This document shows positions 46,901 to 61,900 of a DNA stretch of 64,000 nucleotides, in pieces. The stretch's first letter is position 1. Every line of letters starts with the position of its first letter. Source of the stretch: Proteles cristata cristata (Eukaryota > Chordata > Mammalia > Carnivora > Hyaenidae). The stretch spans positions 186,001 through 250,000 of the forward strand of contig JAESUZ010002871.1 of the NCBI GenBank assembly GCA_017311185.1, written 5' to 3'. The notes under the pieces are model-generated. The model searched no databases. It had not been told where the DNA came from and saw only the letters and a list, made by a program, of their open reading frames with translations. Both the position numbers and the translations under genes were made by a program.

Positions 46901-49900
46901 GAGAGACAGCATGAGCAGGAGAGGATCAGAGAGAGAGGGAGACACAAAATCCAAAGCAGGCTCTAGGCTCTCTGAGCTAGCTGTCAGCACAGAGCCTGAC
47001 GCGGGGCTCAAACCCACAAACCATGAGATCATGACCTGATCCGAAGTCGGTTGGACACTTAACCGACTGAGCCACCCAGGTGCCCCCTTGATAGGTTAAA
47101 ATCTATCAGGGTAGTTTTAATTTGTATCTCTCTTATTATTTAGTTAGATTGAAAATTGTTTCCTATATTTAAGAACAATTTATATTCTTTTTTAATGTTT
47201 TATTTCTGAGAGAGAGAGAGAGACAGACAGTGTGAGCAGGGGAGGTCAGAGAGAGAGGGAGACACAGAATCTGAAGCAGGCTCCAGGCTCTGAGCCAGCT
47301 GTCAGCACAGAGCCCAATGTGGAGCTCGAACCCGCGAACCATGAGATCATGACCTGAGATGAAATTGAATGCTTAATCAACTGAGCCACCCAGGCGCCCT
47401 GAGCATTTTATATTCTTTTTGTACTCTATAATTGTCCATTTTTCTCTTAAGTTACTGCTCTTTTTCATTTGTAGGTGCTCTTAATGTCCTTTCTCTATGA
47501 TGTGATATGTAAACCTTTTTTTCAGTTTATATTCTATGCATGATTTTTAAAAAATTATACACGTGATCTTGCTGTATAAATATTTGCATATTTAAAATTG
47601 AATGCAACATAAGCATTGTTACCAGTTTTTCTTTTAGTAGATGTTCTACTCCTATTACATGTAGCCCAAACTATTTTATAAGAAATATATGTGGTTGGAT
47701 TTAGCAAGAGTTTACTGTGCATAAGGCTTCTAAGCATGAATTGTCCTATTTCTGATTTGAAGCAATTCCAGTCAACATGTTCAGTCTCTAGATGACTTCT
47801 ACATTCAGTAAACTAACCGCCAGTTAAATATTTAGAAATTGTGACGGTGCCTGGGTGGCTCTGTCGGTTAAGCGTCCGACTTCAGCTCAGGTCATGATCT
47901 CACAGTTAGAGGGTTCAAGCCCTGCGTCAGGCTTTGTGCTGACAGCCATCTCAGAGCCTGAAGCCTGTTTCAGATTCTGTGTCTCCCTCTCTCTCAGACC
48001 CTCCCCTGCTCACGCTGTCTCTCTCAGAAATAAATAAAAAAACATTTTTAAAAAATTTAGAAATTGTGGTTTCTTTGGGGGTAACACTAGGACCTGGATT
48101 AGTAGTGCTAAGTGCAATGGGGTGATCCCTGTTTTCCAAAATATCCATTTTTATTGTAATGAATCATCCTAGAGCAGGATTACAGCTGAAAATGTGGGCT
48201 CTGAAATGTTTGGATTGATTGTTTTCAGGGTCTTCTTTGATCATAAGTAACATAGTTAAGAATTATTTGAGAAGTGGAGACTGGTTTTATTTGGTTGTCC
48301 TATTAATCTTACTAGGTAGGAAAATAAACTGATGACAGCAAAGGTGATCTCACCTCATCTCTTAATTAATTTCCTTCCTTTGTTGCAAAAAGATCATGTT
48401 AGGAAGTTCACATATAAGAAAGTATTTGTTCATGTCTGTATCAAGCTGTGATAATAAAAATTATTTGGAACAGATGTACGCTCAAAGTTTTTAACTATGT
48501 AAAAGAACTTAACTTCAGATACCCTTTTTTAGTTGCCCACTTAAAAGGTTTCCTTGTTTTTGTTAAAATTAATTGTATCTGTGTATGTGGCATACCTGCT
48601 TTTAAGGAGTTGTTGTATGAGTTGTTAATCTCTTAAAATGAATACATTTCAGCCTTTTGGATATCTGTTAGCTTTAAGTCAAAGTTTTCTGTGATCTTAT
48701 TTGTGTTCCATATAGATTCATCTGTACATTTTACGGAGACATTTAATGTAAAGCCACAAGATATGCACAAATGCATTGCCAGATGCCATATAGCACGCAA
48801 TAGATTTTTACATATTTTGCAAAGAGAAGATTGTGTTATCCGAGAGTATCAGGAAAATGCACAGTAAGTAATACTTGGGTAGTTAGAAAATGAAATTTCT
48901 GTTCTTTTTGAGCAAATGTCATCAATATACTGTCGGTGGCAATAATCCACGTCTACCTCAGAATCTTCCCAGTTTAAAGCCAGATAACTACTTAAAAAAA
49001 AAAGTTTTATTTATTTATTTTGAGAGAGAGAGAAAGAGATAGAGAGAGCAAGCAGGGGAGGGACAGAGAAAGAGGGAGACAGAATCCCAAGTAAGATCCA
49101 GGCTATCAGTGCAGAGTCTGATGCGTGTTTCGAAGTCATGAACTATGAGATCATGACCTGAACCAAAGCCAAGAGTCAGATGCTTAACCACCTGAGCCAC
49201 CCAGGCACTCCAAAGTCAGGTAACTTCTGAGTAAGAGGTTTTATTTTTTAACGTAGGCTGCACACTCAATGTGGAGCCTAGTGTGGGGCTTGAACTCATG
49301 ACCCTGAGATCAAGACCTGCGCTGAGACCAAGAGGCAGATGTTTAAGTGGCTGAGCCACCCAGGCACCACCTCAAATAAGATAATTAAAAACTATGAATA
49401 CTGTACATTAAAGTTTTGAGAAAGGGAAAATATTACCTTAGTTTAAAAATTTAGTGTCTTAGGTGTTTTTCCTTCTTATAACATGGATTTACATCTTTAA
49501 GCTATAATTATAGTGCTCATTATATTTTGTATCCTTTTTGCTCTTCATATTTCATTTTGTAAATTTTTCCATATTGCCATAGTATTTTGCTTTCTTAAAA
49601 AATTTTTTTTAACGTTTTATTTATTTTTGAGAGAGAGAGAGAAACAGAGTGTAAGTGGGGAAGGGGCAGAGGGAAAGACAGAGACACAGAATCCGAAGCA
49701 GGCTCCAGGCTCTGAGCTGTCAGCACAGAGCCTGACATGGGGCTCAAACTCACGGACCGTGAGATCATGTCCTGAGTTGAAGTTGGATGCATAATGGACT
49801 GAGCCACCCAAGCACCCTGTATATTGCTTTTATTTACTTTTTTATTTGCTAAAATTAAAAAAATGTTTTTAAATTAAATTTATTCTTAATTTTTTAAGGT

Positions 49901-52900
49901 GTATTGCTTTTAATATGTAATAGTTTATTGAATATCTATTAAGTAGATACTCCTGTAAGTAGGTATTCCATAGTTTCTTTAACCATGTCATACTATTTTA
50001 TATTTAAGTTCATTTTGTCAGCAAATTTTTTTTTTTAATGTTTCATTTATTTCTAGAAGAGAGAGAGAGAGACAGCATGAGCGGGGGAGGGTCAGAGAGA
50101 GAGGTAGTCACAGACCGAAACAGGCTCCAGGCTCTGAGCTGGCAATCAGCACAGAGCCCGATGCGGGGCTCGAACCCATGAACCGCGAGATCATGACCTA
50201 AGCGAAAGTCGGAGGCTTAACCGACTAAGTCACCCAGACGCCCCTTGTCAGCAAATTTTTATTTGAGTTACTTCTGTCTGCCAGATATTATTTAGCACTG
50301 ATCCTATAGCATTAAACAAGATAGGCAAGATTCTTTTTTATTTTTTAATGTTTTATTTATTTCTGAGAGACAGCATGAGCAGGGAAGCGTCAGAGAGAGG
50401 GAGACACAGAATCTGAAGCAGGCTCCAGGCTCTGAGCTAGCTGTCAGCACAGAGCCTGACATAGGGCTCGAACCCACGAGATGTGAGATCATGACCTGAG
50501 CTAAAGTCGGACGCCCAACCGACTGAGCCACCCAGGCACCCCATGATAGGCAAGATTCTTATTCTCAAGAAATAGAGTGTGTTTAATTCTTTATGATTAA
50601 AAAACAACTCTAGTAAAATAACTTTTTAGATGACGTATTATCTATTGTGAAAGCTAGAAAATCCTTTGAAACCACCTTGAAACTACAATGTCGTCTGACT
50701 TGTCTTGGTAACATTTAGCTTTATCCTGTATGTATGTGATATAAGGATTAGAGAGCAGAATAGTCTTACCTCCCAACATATTTACTTGAAGTCAGAGGGT
50801 CTATGAGCCAAAAAGTCCTGGTACATCTTAGTAGCAGCCTATATGTTAGATCACTCCTTATAACTTAAAGTCTAGAGTTCTTTAGCTGGCTGCTGGGTGT
50901 ATTTGGAAGATGAGGCTTCAGAGACCTTGAACAAAGATAAGAAGTGGGAAGTATCGAAAGTAGGCTATTAACTAGTTAATTGTAATGGACTTATAGTTGT
51001 CATTTATATGTTTTCTTGCAGATTGTTAGTTAAACAAGTACGGAATTTGAGATCAGAGTGTATGGGACAGGAAGACCAAATAAGAAAGTAAGTGACTTTT
51101 TATATTAGAGCTGAAAGTTGCCTTAGTTTAGCTTCTGCATTTTACTAGTAAGGAAATTGAAAGTTCCAGAAGTATCAGTTAAAATAGTGTGATCAATAGC
51201 TAGATGATAGGATTAGAACATAATTTTGATTTCTGGTCCAGTTCTTCTAATTTATTGTTTTTTTAAAATTATTTCTTGAGAGAGAGAGAGAGACAACATG
51301 AGCAGGGGAGGGTCAGGGAGGGAGATATATATAGAGAGAGAGGGAGATACAGAATCTGAAACAGTCTCCAGGCTCTGAGCTAGCTGTCAGCACAGAGCCT
51401 GATATGGGGCTCGAACCCACTAACTGTGAGATTATGACCTGAGCTGAAGTCAGACACTTAACCGACTGAGCCACTCAGGCGCCCCTAAATTTATTGCTTT
51501 GAATAAATAAATTTATTAGATAAGTTTATTAAATAAGTTATTATTAGAATTTTATTTGTGTTTTTATTGTTTATTTATTTTGAGAGGGAGAGAGTGGGGG
51601 AAGGGTAGAGAGAGAAAGAGGGAGAAAGAGAATTCCAACCAGGCTTTGCACTGTCAGTGCAGAGCCCAACCTCACAAGCTATGTGATTGTGACCTGAGCT
51701 GAAGTTGGATGCTTTAACTGACTGAGCCACCTGGCTCCCCTATATTTTTTAATTAGAATGGTTTTAGTGGGTGGGTTTGTAGATTGGTTAGCTCTTTAGG
51801 TGGTAAATTACCATGTGCTTTTTAAAGACTGGCTAATGAGATTATTTAATTTTTAACTAGAATGGAACCTTATGATGACCAAAGTAATATACAAGAGAAA
51901 ATCCAAAAGGTGAGGCAACTTTTTAAGGGAGAAATTTAATCTCTCTTACTTTTGTCATACACAGTCTTAATCAGTTGGACTCTTTATTTCTCTTTATCAT
52001 TTCTTTTTGTGAAACTGTTACTATTTTTTAAAGCTCATTAATAAGTGATGTATAGCAGTATCAATAGGGTGCTTCTAAAAAGCATGAATATAATTGAAAA
52101 ATTAGCTTATAATTTATATACAAAAGCAGTTTTAAATATTGTTAATTTAAAATCTTTCATGCCAGCAAGAAAAGTTGAGTCTGACTGTAACTTAATCAGC
52201 ATTAATTTATCTACACAAAGTATGTTTTCTGAAGGGAGATGGTAAGTATGGAAGAAAAATGAGAAGTCACAGTGAGGCAGGCTTGGCAGTAGGGAGGAAT
52301 CTGGTAGACATAAATGATACGAGGTTTTCAGAGGTTTGGCTTTGGTGTGAGATTGGAGTGTTTTCTTAGGTTTTGTGTATAGGTGAAATCTCTGTCAAGC
52401 TCTTCTGATTTTATGATCACCAGGCTGCTTTGGGTGTTAATTTGGCTTCCCAGGCAGTTTGTCACTGGAAAAATTGAGTGCCCTCCTCAAGAAATAATTA
52501 CTCATCCATACACAGTGAATTTTTAAAAATATGTATTTATTTACTGAGAGAGAGAGAGCAAGAGCAAGAATGAGAGTGGGAGAGGGGCAGAAGGAGAAGG
52601 AGAGAGAATCTCAGTCAGGCTCGGTGCCATCAACACAGAGCCCCACATGGGGTTCGATCTCATCAACTGTGAGATCATGACCTGAGCTGGAATCAGGAGT
52701 TGGATGCTTAGCTGACTGAGCCACCCAGGTGCTCCCCTCCATTCGTTGAATTTTTATTGATCACCTGTCATGTGCCAGGCATTCTTCTGCATATTATACC
52801 TATAGCAGTGAAGGAAAGAGGCAAAGTCAGTTCTGTGGATCTTCCAACTTAGTGAACATGAATATTCCTATTAACTGAACACTGTATCTTTGATTTTAAA

Positions 52901-55900
52901 TTTAATAGGTTGATGTGAAACATGTTTAAGTCTTCACATTGATCTCTCCTGAGTTTGTTTAGTGTTCATTTTCCCCAAGTCCAGTCAATGTTTAGCCATT
53001 GACAGGAGAAAAGAATTTGAGAACCAGATCCTAGATCTTTGTCTACTGAGGAAATGCCATCCTGTGAGACCTGTGGATGATGGGAAGACAAACACGAACA
53101 TTCTGTTTCCCTACCTACCTCCCACTTTAATAAATTCTTTTCAGGCATTACATACAAACAAAAAAGTGCAAAAATCTTCAGTGTATATCTTGAAAAAATG
53201 TCACAAAGTGAATACACCCATATAACCAGCCTATAGTTTGGAAGCCTCAAGCCCTTTTTCATTCACAGCCATTTCCTCCCTCCAAGAGTAAACACTTTCC
53301 TCACTTCTTACATTAAAGATTAGTTTGTCTTGAACACAAAAAGGGAGTGTATAATATTCTTTTGTGTTTGTCTTCTTTGACTCATGCTGTTTTATCTGTG
53401 CCGTTGTATATGTAGGTCATAGTACATTCATTCCCAGTGCTATGTAGTATTCTATTTTATGAATATATAGCACAACATATATATATATATATATATTTTT
53501 TTTTTCTTTAGGTAGACGTTTGGGTTAATTGCAGTTTTTGATTTTTACAAATAGAAATGCTATGGGCATTCTTGAAAAAAAATTTTTTGTTGTTTCTATT
53601 GAAGTATAATTGACACCTAATGTTAGATTAGTTTCAGGTGTACAGCATAGTGATTGGACAGCTGTGTTATGCTGTGCTCACCATAAGTATAGCTACTGGG
53701 ACACCTGGGTGGCTCAGTCAGTTGTCTGACTTTTGATCATAGCTCTGGTCATGATCCCAGGATCATGGGATTGAGCCCCAGATTGGGCTCTGTGTGGAAT
53801 CTGCTTAAGATTTTCTCTCTCCCCCACTTCCCCTTCTGCCCCCCTGTCACTCTCCCTCCTCCCTCTCTCCCCTGCTTCAGAGTGTGTGCTTGCTCTATCT
53901 CTCGGAAATAAACAAGTATAGTTATCTATAAACATCCTTATATGTGAATTTTATTGAACAGAGACATGTTACTATATGCCTAAGATTCTTTGCATTTTTT
54001 TTTAAAAATATTCCATTTTGAGAAAGTGCACAGTGCATGCATACATGAGCAGGGGAGGGGCAGAGAGGAGGAGAGCAAGAATCCCACGCAGGCTCCATAC
54101 TGTCAGCGCATGGTTCATGAGCTCCATCCCATGAACCAAGACAGGACCTGAGCTGAAATCAGTGTTGGAGGCTCAACAAACTGAGCCACCTGGGCACTCC
54201 TAAGATTCTTTGCTTTTAAAGGAGCATGGTTTTCACATTTTTACCTTTTGAAACTTGATTAACTCTTAAAATTGATGTGTAGTGGTTCCCCCCCCCGAAA
54301 ATCTTTTATTTTTTCTCCTTGAAAAGTTTCTGTTAGATTGGTGGCATATCAAAACACAGGAAATGCTAATTGCATGTTGGTACCATGCAAATTCTTAGAT
54401 TTGTTTTGAAAATCATGGTGGGCTAAATTTTCCTGAGAAATTCTTTAGTTTTAGTTTAGTTTCCAAAGCTGCTTTGGAAGTAGTATCAGTGCTTTTAGAC
54501 ATTTATTTATTAAATGTAATTAATTGATTAATTTATTTTAGTGATTTTAGATAGTTAATTTTCTCAACAGAAATCATTCCAGGAATACTTTATTTGTTCC
54601 TGAGAGCATGTTTGTGTTTTACATTTCTTGTATGTATGGATTTTGCATAGACTTTCTCTCTCTTTTCAAAGGTTCGGTCTTTGTGGGCTTCCGTAAATGA
54701 AACACTCACATTTTTGGAAAAAGAAAGAGAAGTTGTTGATGTAGTCCTTAGTCTTGTTAACCAATACACTTTAGATGGAACTAATGTTGCTATCAATATT
54801 CCAAGGCTCTTACTTGACAAAATTGAGAAACAGATGGGTCAGGTAAGCATTTAATATTAAGGACGTTTTTAGAGAAACTCTTTTCATGAAATAGTATATG
54901 TATAATTAGTGTATACACATTAATATATATAGTTATTGTATATATACTCTAATGAATATATGTATTTAATATATAATATATAGCAAATATATAATATTGT
55001 ATGTTCTTACAGCGTTTTTCTGTCTTTGGAATTTATTTTTGTGAATATATTTAGGAAAACTTTCATAAAGAGGGCTACTGTTTATATATATATAAATATA
55101 TATACACACACACATACATACACGTTAGCTTTTATTAAGTTGTTCATTCCTTTTATGGTGTTACATCATACAGTGTAGAGAGGAGAAAGAAGTTACTTAG
55201 TAGGAAGATGATACGGTACTAGTTCTTTTAAGTTTGTTTATTTTTGAGAGAGAGAAAGAGAGAGCACAAGCAGGGAAGGGGTAGAGAGGGAGACACAGAA
55301 TCTGAAGCAGGCTGTCAACCCAGAGCCGGACGTGGGGTTCAAACCCATGAACTGTGAGATCATGACCTGAGCCGAATTTGGGTGCTTAGCCGACTGAGCC
55401 ACCCAGGTGCCCCTGGTATTAGTTCTTTATAAATTCTCAAGGAGAGCAGCAATGATCTCTTAATTGCTGAATTTCTTTTTAAAATGTCTTTTGGGGTGCT
55501 TGGCTGGCTCAGTCAGGAGAGCATGCAACTCTTGATCTCAGGGTTGACTTTGAGCCCCATATTGGGTGTAGAGGTTACTTGAAAATAATAAATACCTTTA
55601 AAAAAAAATGTCTCCATCCTCTGGTTTCTTTTTCATCTTGATGCTAAGTATTTTAAAATCTTTGCTTCCCTTAGCTTTTGTGACCGTAATATCTTTGTGC
55701 TCGTGTTTTTTCAGACTGTTGTTCTCAGTTTTTTTTATTCTTTTTTCTCTGACTTTCAAATGAAAGTGCTTTCCATGGTTCCATTAATGCCTACTCTTTC
55801 CCACAGTACATTTATCTGTATTTTCTTACTCAGTTCTATGTTTTCATCAGTATCCTATACAATAATATTCCCAAATTGGTATTTCCAGTCTCTTGCCTTC

Positions 55901-58900
55901 AACCTAAACTCCATCAATTACTTCCACTTGCTTATGGGACATTTCCATCTGGCTAGCCTACATTTGTTTTCTTAGTAAACTCACACTCTACTAAGTATCT
56001 GATATGTCAGGTGTTAATGATAACATAGGGAATACAAAGGTAAAATATCGTGATCCTGAAGAGCTTTCACTTTAACAGGTAACATGCCAGCACTTCAAAT
56101 TCAAAGTACATAAAAGTCTGCAAATTCAGATTCCTGTGTATAGGGAATAAGTAGGTAATATATGCTAAATTGTGTGTAACAATGAGGTCTTTGAAGAAAT
56201 AGTAATATTTGTGTAATATCAACTTAAGATTTTTAGTTGATTGGGAATTAATTCAAATGACTATAAAATACTGGAGTCGTGCAGGCCAATAAACATGTCT
56301 AACTTTAGATTCAGTCATTAAGGGACATGAATTTGCAACTTCTGTTAAACATGAATTTATGGGGGCGCCTGGGTGGCTCAGTCAGTTGAGGGTTCCACTT
56401 CAGCTCAAGTCATGATCTCAACGGTTTCTGTGTTTGAGCCCCAGGTCCGGATCTGTGCTGACAGCTCAGAGCCTGGAGCCTGCTTCGTATTCTGTGTCTT
56501 CCCCTCTTCTCTGCTTCTCCCCTGCTTACAGTCTGTCTGTCTCTCAAAAATAAAACGTTAAAAAAATTTTTTTAAAGTTTGAAAAACAAAACAAAACCTG
56601 AATTTATGATCTTTTACCAAATCTGCCTTTTCGTTTCAATCTTTATTTTGTTTTCTGCTTATTTGCATTTCTTTTATTCTAGTTTGCAACTTTTTTTTTT
56701 GCATAATATAACAATATAGCACAGCATGTTAATTCTTTTATGGTAATTTTCTTTGGACCAAAATTATTTACTTGGTTTCATTTTTGGGTAGACATTTGAC
56801 TTTTTTCAGTCTTAAGGTAAGCTTTTTATGTAATAACATATATTTATGTAACAGTTCATAATCTTAAGAACCGCTTTTTTTCTCCTTTGAATCCTTAGTT
56901 GCACATAGGAAATGTTTACGAGGCTGGAAAATTGAACCTGTTAACAGTTATTCAGTTATTAAATGAAGTGTTGAAAGTAGTAAAACACGAACGTTATCAG
57001 GCTGACCCAGCAAGACTGACAGTAGACCTTCAGTTCCTTGAAAAAGAGACCAAACTTCAGAGAGAAAGATTATCAGACCTGAAGCGTATGAGGTACCCCA
57101 GAAAGATCTTTTGTTATGTTACTGGAGAGGAGTTGGGTGGTTTTGGTAATTTCCAGCACAACTTGTGTAGTTGACAACTCTTCAGCTTTGGCAAACAAAT
57201 TTGAATATTTTATTAGAATTCAAAAACCTTGTCATTGGCTCCTAGAGAGACACATGATGTGTGTTTTCTTTCTGTTTAGGATAAATTATTTGCCCAAAGG
57301 GATTATTCTTTATGAAGTAATTTTAACTTTTCTCAAGCTTTTCTTTTATGGGGTCTGCTAATAAAACTAAGTCTCAGAAAACTTATTTGAGTGGAGGAAC
57401 CAGGAGGTATTGCCTTTAGGAATGGACAAAGAGTAAGAGTAGAGTTTGGACTCGCGTTTAGAACTAGCAAAAAATAATATTTTAAAGGGATAAATGGAAT
57501 AATTAATGTGTGATTGCTTGCTGGTCTTAAAAGGAAGAAAGGTATTTTAGGTTTTGAATGTTCACTGTGAGAGTTTATTCAGTTCATACCTGCTGTATTG
57601 GTTGAATTTCCAGTTACATTTTCTTTCCTTTCTCTATAAACTGTTGTCTTAAATTTTACGCAATACTTGTTTTATATATTCATGTTTTGAATGAAGTTCT
57701 TTTTTTATGCTATCATAGGTGTAAAATAAAAGAAGATCTCATAACTATAAAACATTTTGTTGCTGCAAAGCAAGGAGAATGGCATAAAAAGTGGAAAGAT
57801 TTTCTTGGTGTGTCTCCTTTCTCTCTAGTTAAAGGGTCAACTCCAGTAAGTAGTGTTGGCTTCCTTTTTGCAGAGTAGTTTCATGTAAGACAGTCTTTTG
57901 ATTTATCATGTTACAAATGGTCTAGGAATGCTTTGCATGTGTAAGTTTGTCATCTTTGCATCTGAGCTGAAAGTTTAAATGTTTTGTTTTCTCTAATTTT
58001 CTAAATACATATTCAAGTATTTATCAGCCTGCTTTTTGATTTATAGTTAATATTTTTAGAGTCAGAGGATTATATTAAATAGAAAATGAGACATTTCTTT
58101 TGCTGTTAGGTAGTATTAGATTTGAGGCACAGTTGGAGGAGACAGAGTAGTCCCTTTGTTGTAATATTGTACTCCTTTGTTTAAAAATAGTTATGGGATG
58201 GGGCGCCTGGGTGGCTTAGTCGGTTAAGCGTCCGACTTTCGCTTAGGTCATGATTTCGCGGTTCGTGGGTTCCAGCCCCGCGTCGGGCTCTGTGCTGACT
58301 GCTCAGAGCCTGGAGCCTGTTTCAGTCTGTGACTCCCTCTCTCTGACCTCCCTGCTCATGCTGTCTCTTCTCTCTCCTAGAAATAAATAAAACATTAAAA
58401 AAAAAAAAAAAAAAAGATAGTTATGGGATAATTGCCATGCTTGGTAATTCCATCTTTGTTAGGAGGAAAAATCATCCATTCATAGAATAACTTAGCAGTG
58501 TTATTATGGTAATGAGTAAATGTGCTTATTTCAAAATGATGAATTCTGTGTTTTAAGGCTGTGGATCTTTTACCACCAATGTCTCCCCTTTCATTTGATC
58601 CTGCCTCAGAAGAAGTGTATGCTAAGAGTATTCTTTTGCAGTACCCTGCTTCACTTCCAGGTTGGTTATTTGTTTTTCTCTCTTTTAATCTTCCCTCTCA
58701 TCAATATTTTTCACTATGATAGCAGTTTCTTTACATTCTTGTTCCCTCCTCATTATTTTTTATTGTGATGAAATGCACATAGTGTTTCAGTCATTGCAGT
58801 GTACTAAGTCAGTGGCATTTAGTAAACTCCCAGAGTTGTACAGCCGTCACCACTTTTTAGCTCCAGGATATTTTTATGATCTCAAAAGGAAATCCTGTAC

Positions 58901-61900
58901 ACATGAAGCAGTGACTTCCCATTTTCCCCTTTCCCGGTCCCTGGCAACTGCGAATGTACTTATCGCTGTGGATATTTCATATAAATGAAGTCATATAATA
59001 TAAGCCTTTTTTCCTTTTTAAATTTTTATTTAAATTCTGGGTAGTTAATATACAGTGTAATATTGGCTTCAGGAGTATAATTCAGTGACTCATCACCTAA
59101 ATACAACACCCAGTGCTCAACCTGAGGCTTTTTGTGTCTGGCTTCTTTCACTTGCAAAATTTTTCACTTTGCTCATGTTTTCAAGGTTCATCCAAGCTGT
59201 AGCATGTATCAGTACTTCATTTCTTTTTATGAATACATTCTGTTGTATGACTAAACCATATTTTGTTTATTCATCCATCCATCCATTGGTGGACATTTGG
59301 GTTGTTTCCACTATTTCACTATCATGAGTGATGCTGATACAAATATTTGTTTACAAGTTTTCGTTTAGAAGCTCACAACTGTTTAACATGAAAGATAGCA
59401 CAATAATTATCCGAATACCACCTGTTTTAATAATCAACATCTGCCATATTGCTTTATATGTATTTGTATTTTTGCTAACCCAAGTAAGTTCTTTTTCAGC
59501 ATGCATTCCCATAAAAATAAATAAAGACTTTTTTGGGGGCATCTGGGTGGTTCAGTTGGTTGGACATCCGAACTTGGCTCAGGTCGTGATCTCGCAGTTT
59601 GTGAGTTTAAGCCCCGTGTCAGACTCTGTGCTGACTGCCAGCTCAGAGCCTGAAGTGTGTTTCGGATTCTGTGTCTCCCTCTCTCTCTGACCCTCCCCTG
59701 CTCACGTGGTCTCTCTTTCTCTCTCTCAGAAAAAAAAAAAAAACATTAACAAAATATAAAGACTTTTCCTATATAACTACCATAGTAATATCATATCTTA
59801 AAAGCCAATAATTCTATTGTATCTCATATTCAGTTTCCTCAACAATTACACCATCACACCTAAAAAATTAATTTCTCTACAGTATCTAATATCTATTTTA
59901 TATTCAGTTTCCCCAGTTACCCAGTACTTGTGTGCAATAAATTATTGAGTTCGGTAAATATTAGAAAAGAGGAGGAATAAATTGTATAAAAAATGTATGA
60001 ATTATGTAGCCAGACTGGAGCAGGCATAGATACAGGCCATATTTGAGTTCATGCATGCCAAAGGTCATGCATGGCAGTAGTTAGCACAGGACTTACGAAG
60101 AAATGAATGAACACAAGTAGGATAGGTGATTGGTTTGGGAGTCAGGTGTACATGGGGAGGACACTGTCTAGGAAAGGTCACAGAACAGCGAGCAAGCCTC
60201 TGGATAGGCACTGGCAAAACAGTATACAGGAAAAAGACTGCGTGGCTTGATGAGTGAAAAAGTGCTTCAGATAGAGCATTGTGAAGGATAGTAGAATTAC
60301 TCTTAGAGCTCTTGGCATATGTGACCGACATTATGTTTCACTTCAACTTGGAAAGGGCCATTGCACTCTGGCAAGACTTAGTTTAGGCCCTGGTAAACAA
60401 TGAAATTTTAGTCCTCATGTCCATCCAGAGATTTCTGTCTACCTTGAAAGTGAGGCATATTTATGTCTGTTTAGAAAGTGTAGTTGGAAGTTCACATTTT
60501 AGAAGTGCGTGATAGGTTCTTTAAGGTGATGCTCTCCTCTAGACATTACAGAGTTTGTACTCTTGGGATTCCTTTCTTTTCTCTTCAAGAGGTAGAGGTT
60601 TGATCTTAGCTGGGGGACCTTAACCTTTTATGCTTTTTGTAGTAAAACAACTTTTTTTTTCTTCCTACACCTTACATACTACATTTTATTTGTAGAAATC
60701 TTATTTTATTTTATTTAAAAATATTTTGACATTTATTAATTAAAAATTTTTAAAAATATTTTATTTATTTCTGAGAGACAGAGAGACAATGTGAGCAGGG
60801 GAGGGTCAGAGAGAGTGAGGGAGACACAGAATCTGAAGCAGGCTCCAGGCTCTGAGCTAGTTGTCAGCACAGAGCCTGACGCGGGGCTCGAACTCACAAA
60901 CTGTGAGTTCATGACTAGAGCTGAAGTTGGATGCTTAACCTACTGAGCTACCCAGGCACTGCAAGAAATCTTCTTTTAAATTGTTTTTTATTATTTATTT
61001 ATTATTATTATTTGTAATGCTTATTTATTTTGAGAGAGAAAGTGTGAGATGGGGAGGGGCAGAGAGAGATGGGGAGAGAGAGAATCCCAAGAAGGCTCCG
61101 TGCTGTCAGCGCAGAGCCCAGGGCAGAACTCTGTTTCATGAAATGTAAGATCATGACCTGAGCCAAAATCAAGAATCGGTCACTGACCCTACTGAGGTAA
61201 GGCGCCTTTTAAATTGTTTCTAAAACAATTACATTTTAGCATATTGAAAATTATGGAGGATAATATTTTAAATACCTGTTTACCAAACACTTTTTGTCAA
61301 AACTTTGCAATATTGGACTTAAAAAAAAGTATATATGCGGGTCCCTGGGTGGCTCAGTCGGTTAAGTGTCTGACTCTTGATTTCTGTTTAGATCATCATC
61401 TCTGGGTCATGTTGGGTCTGAGCCCAACATCAGGCTCTGTGCTAGTCATGGGGCCAGCTCAAGATTCTCTTTCCCTCTCCTTCTGCCCCTCTCCCACTCA
61501 CACTTGCTAGCGCTCTCTCTTAAAAAAAAAAAGTATATATGTAATTAGTTAATCCTTGGAGACCCACCTTTCCTTGACCGTGTTCTTCCTGCATTTGCAG
61601 ATGTAACTACTGTCATGAATCTTATATTTATTCTGATGTTTGTTTATAAAAATAATTTTACAACATGTGCATGGATCTAACTATATTTAAGATTATTCTG
61701 ATAAATTTCTCTTATTGTACCGCAAAATGCCCTGTGTAAATATTTATTTTTTGAACTAGGATCTAAGGAAGGTTCATTCATTGCATTGTTTGTTTTGTCT
61801 TCTTATTCTTATTCTAGAATAATGGCCATGGCCCCCTTTTTAAATGAAATTGATAGAAATTGTTTTTAACAGTTTTTGTGTGTTTAGACTTACCAGCACA

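Noticed and set aside
54590..54820. 76-residue minus-strand frame at HAUS6 exon 8
   Set aside because: Exact shadow of the exon, whose + strand translation matches HAUS6 and has both splice sites.
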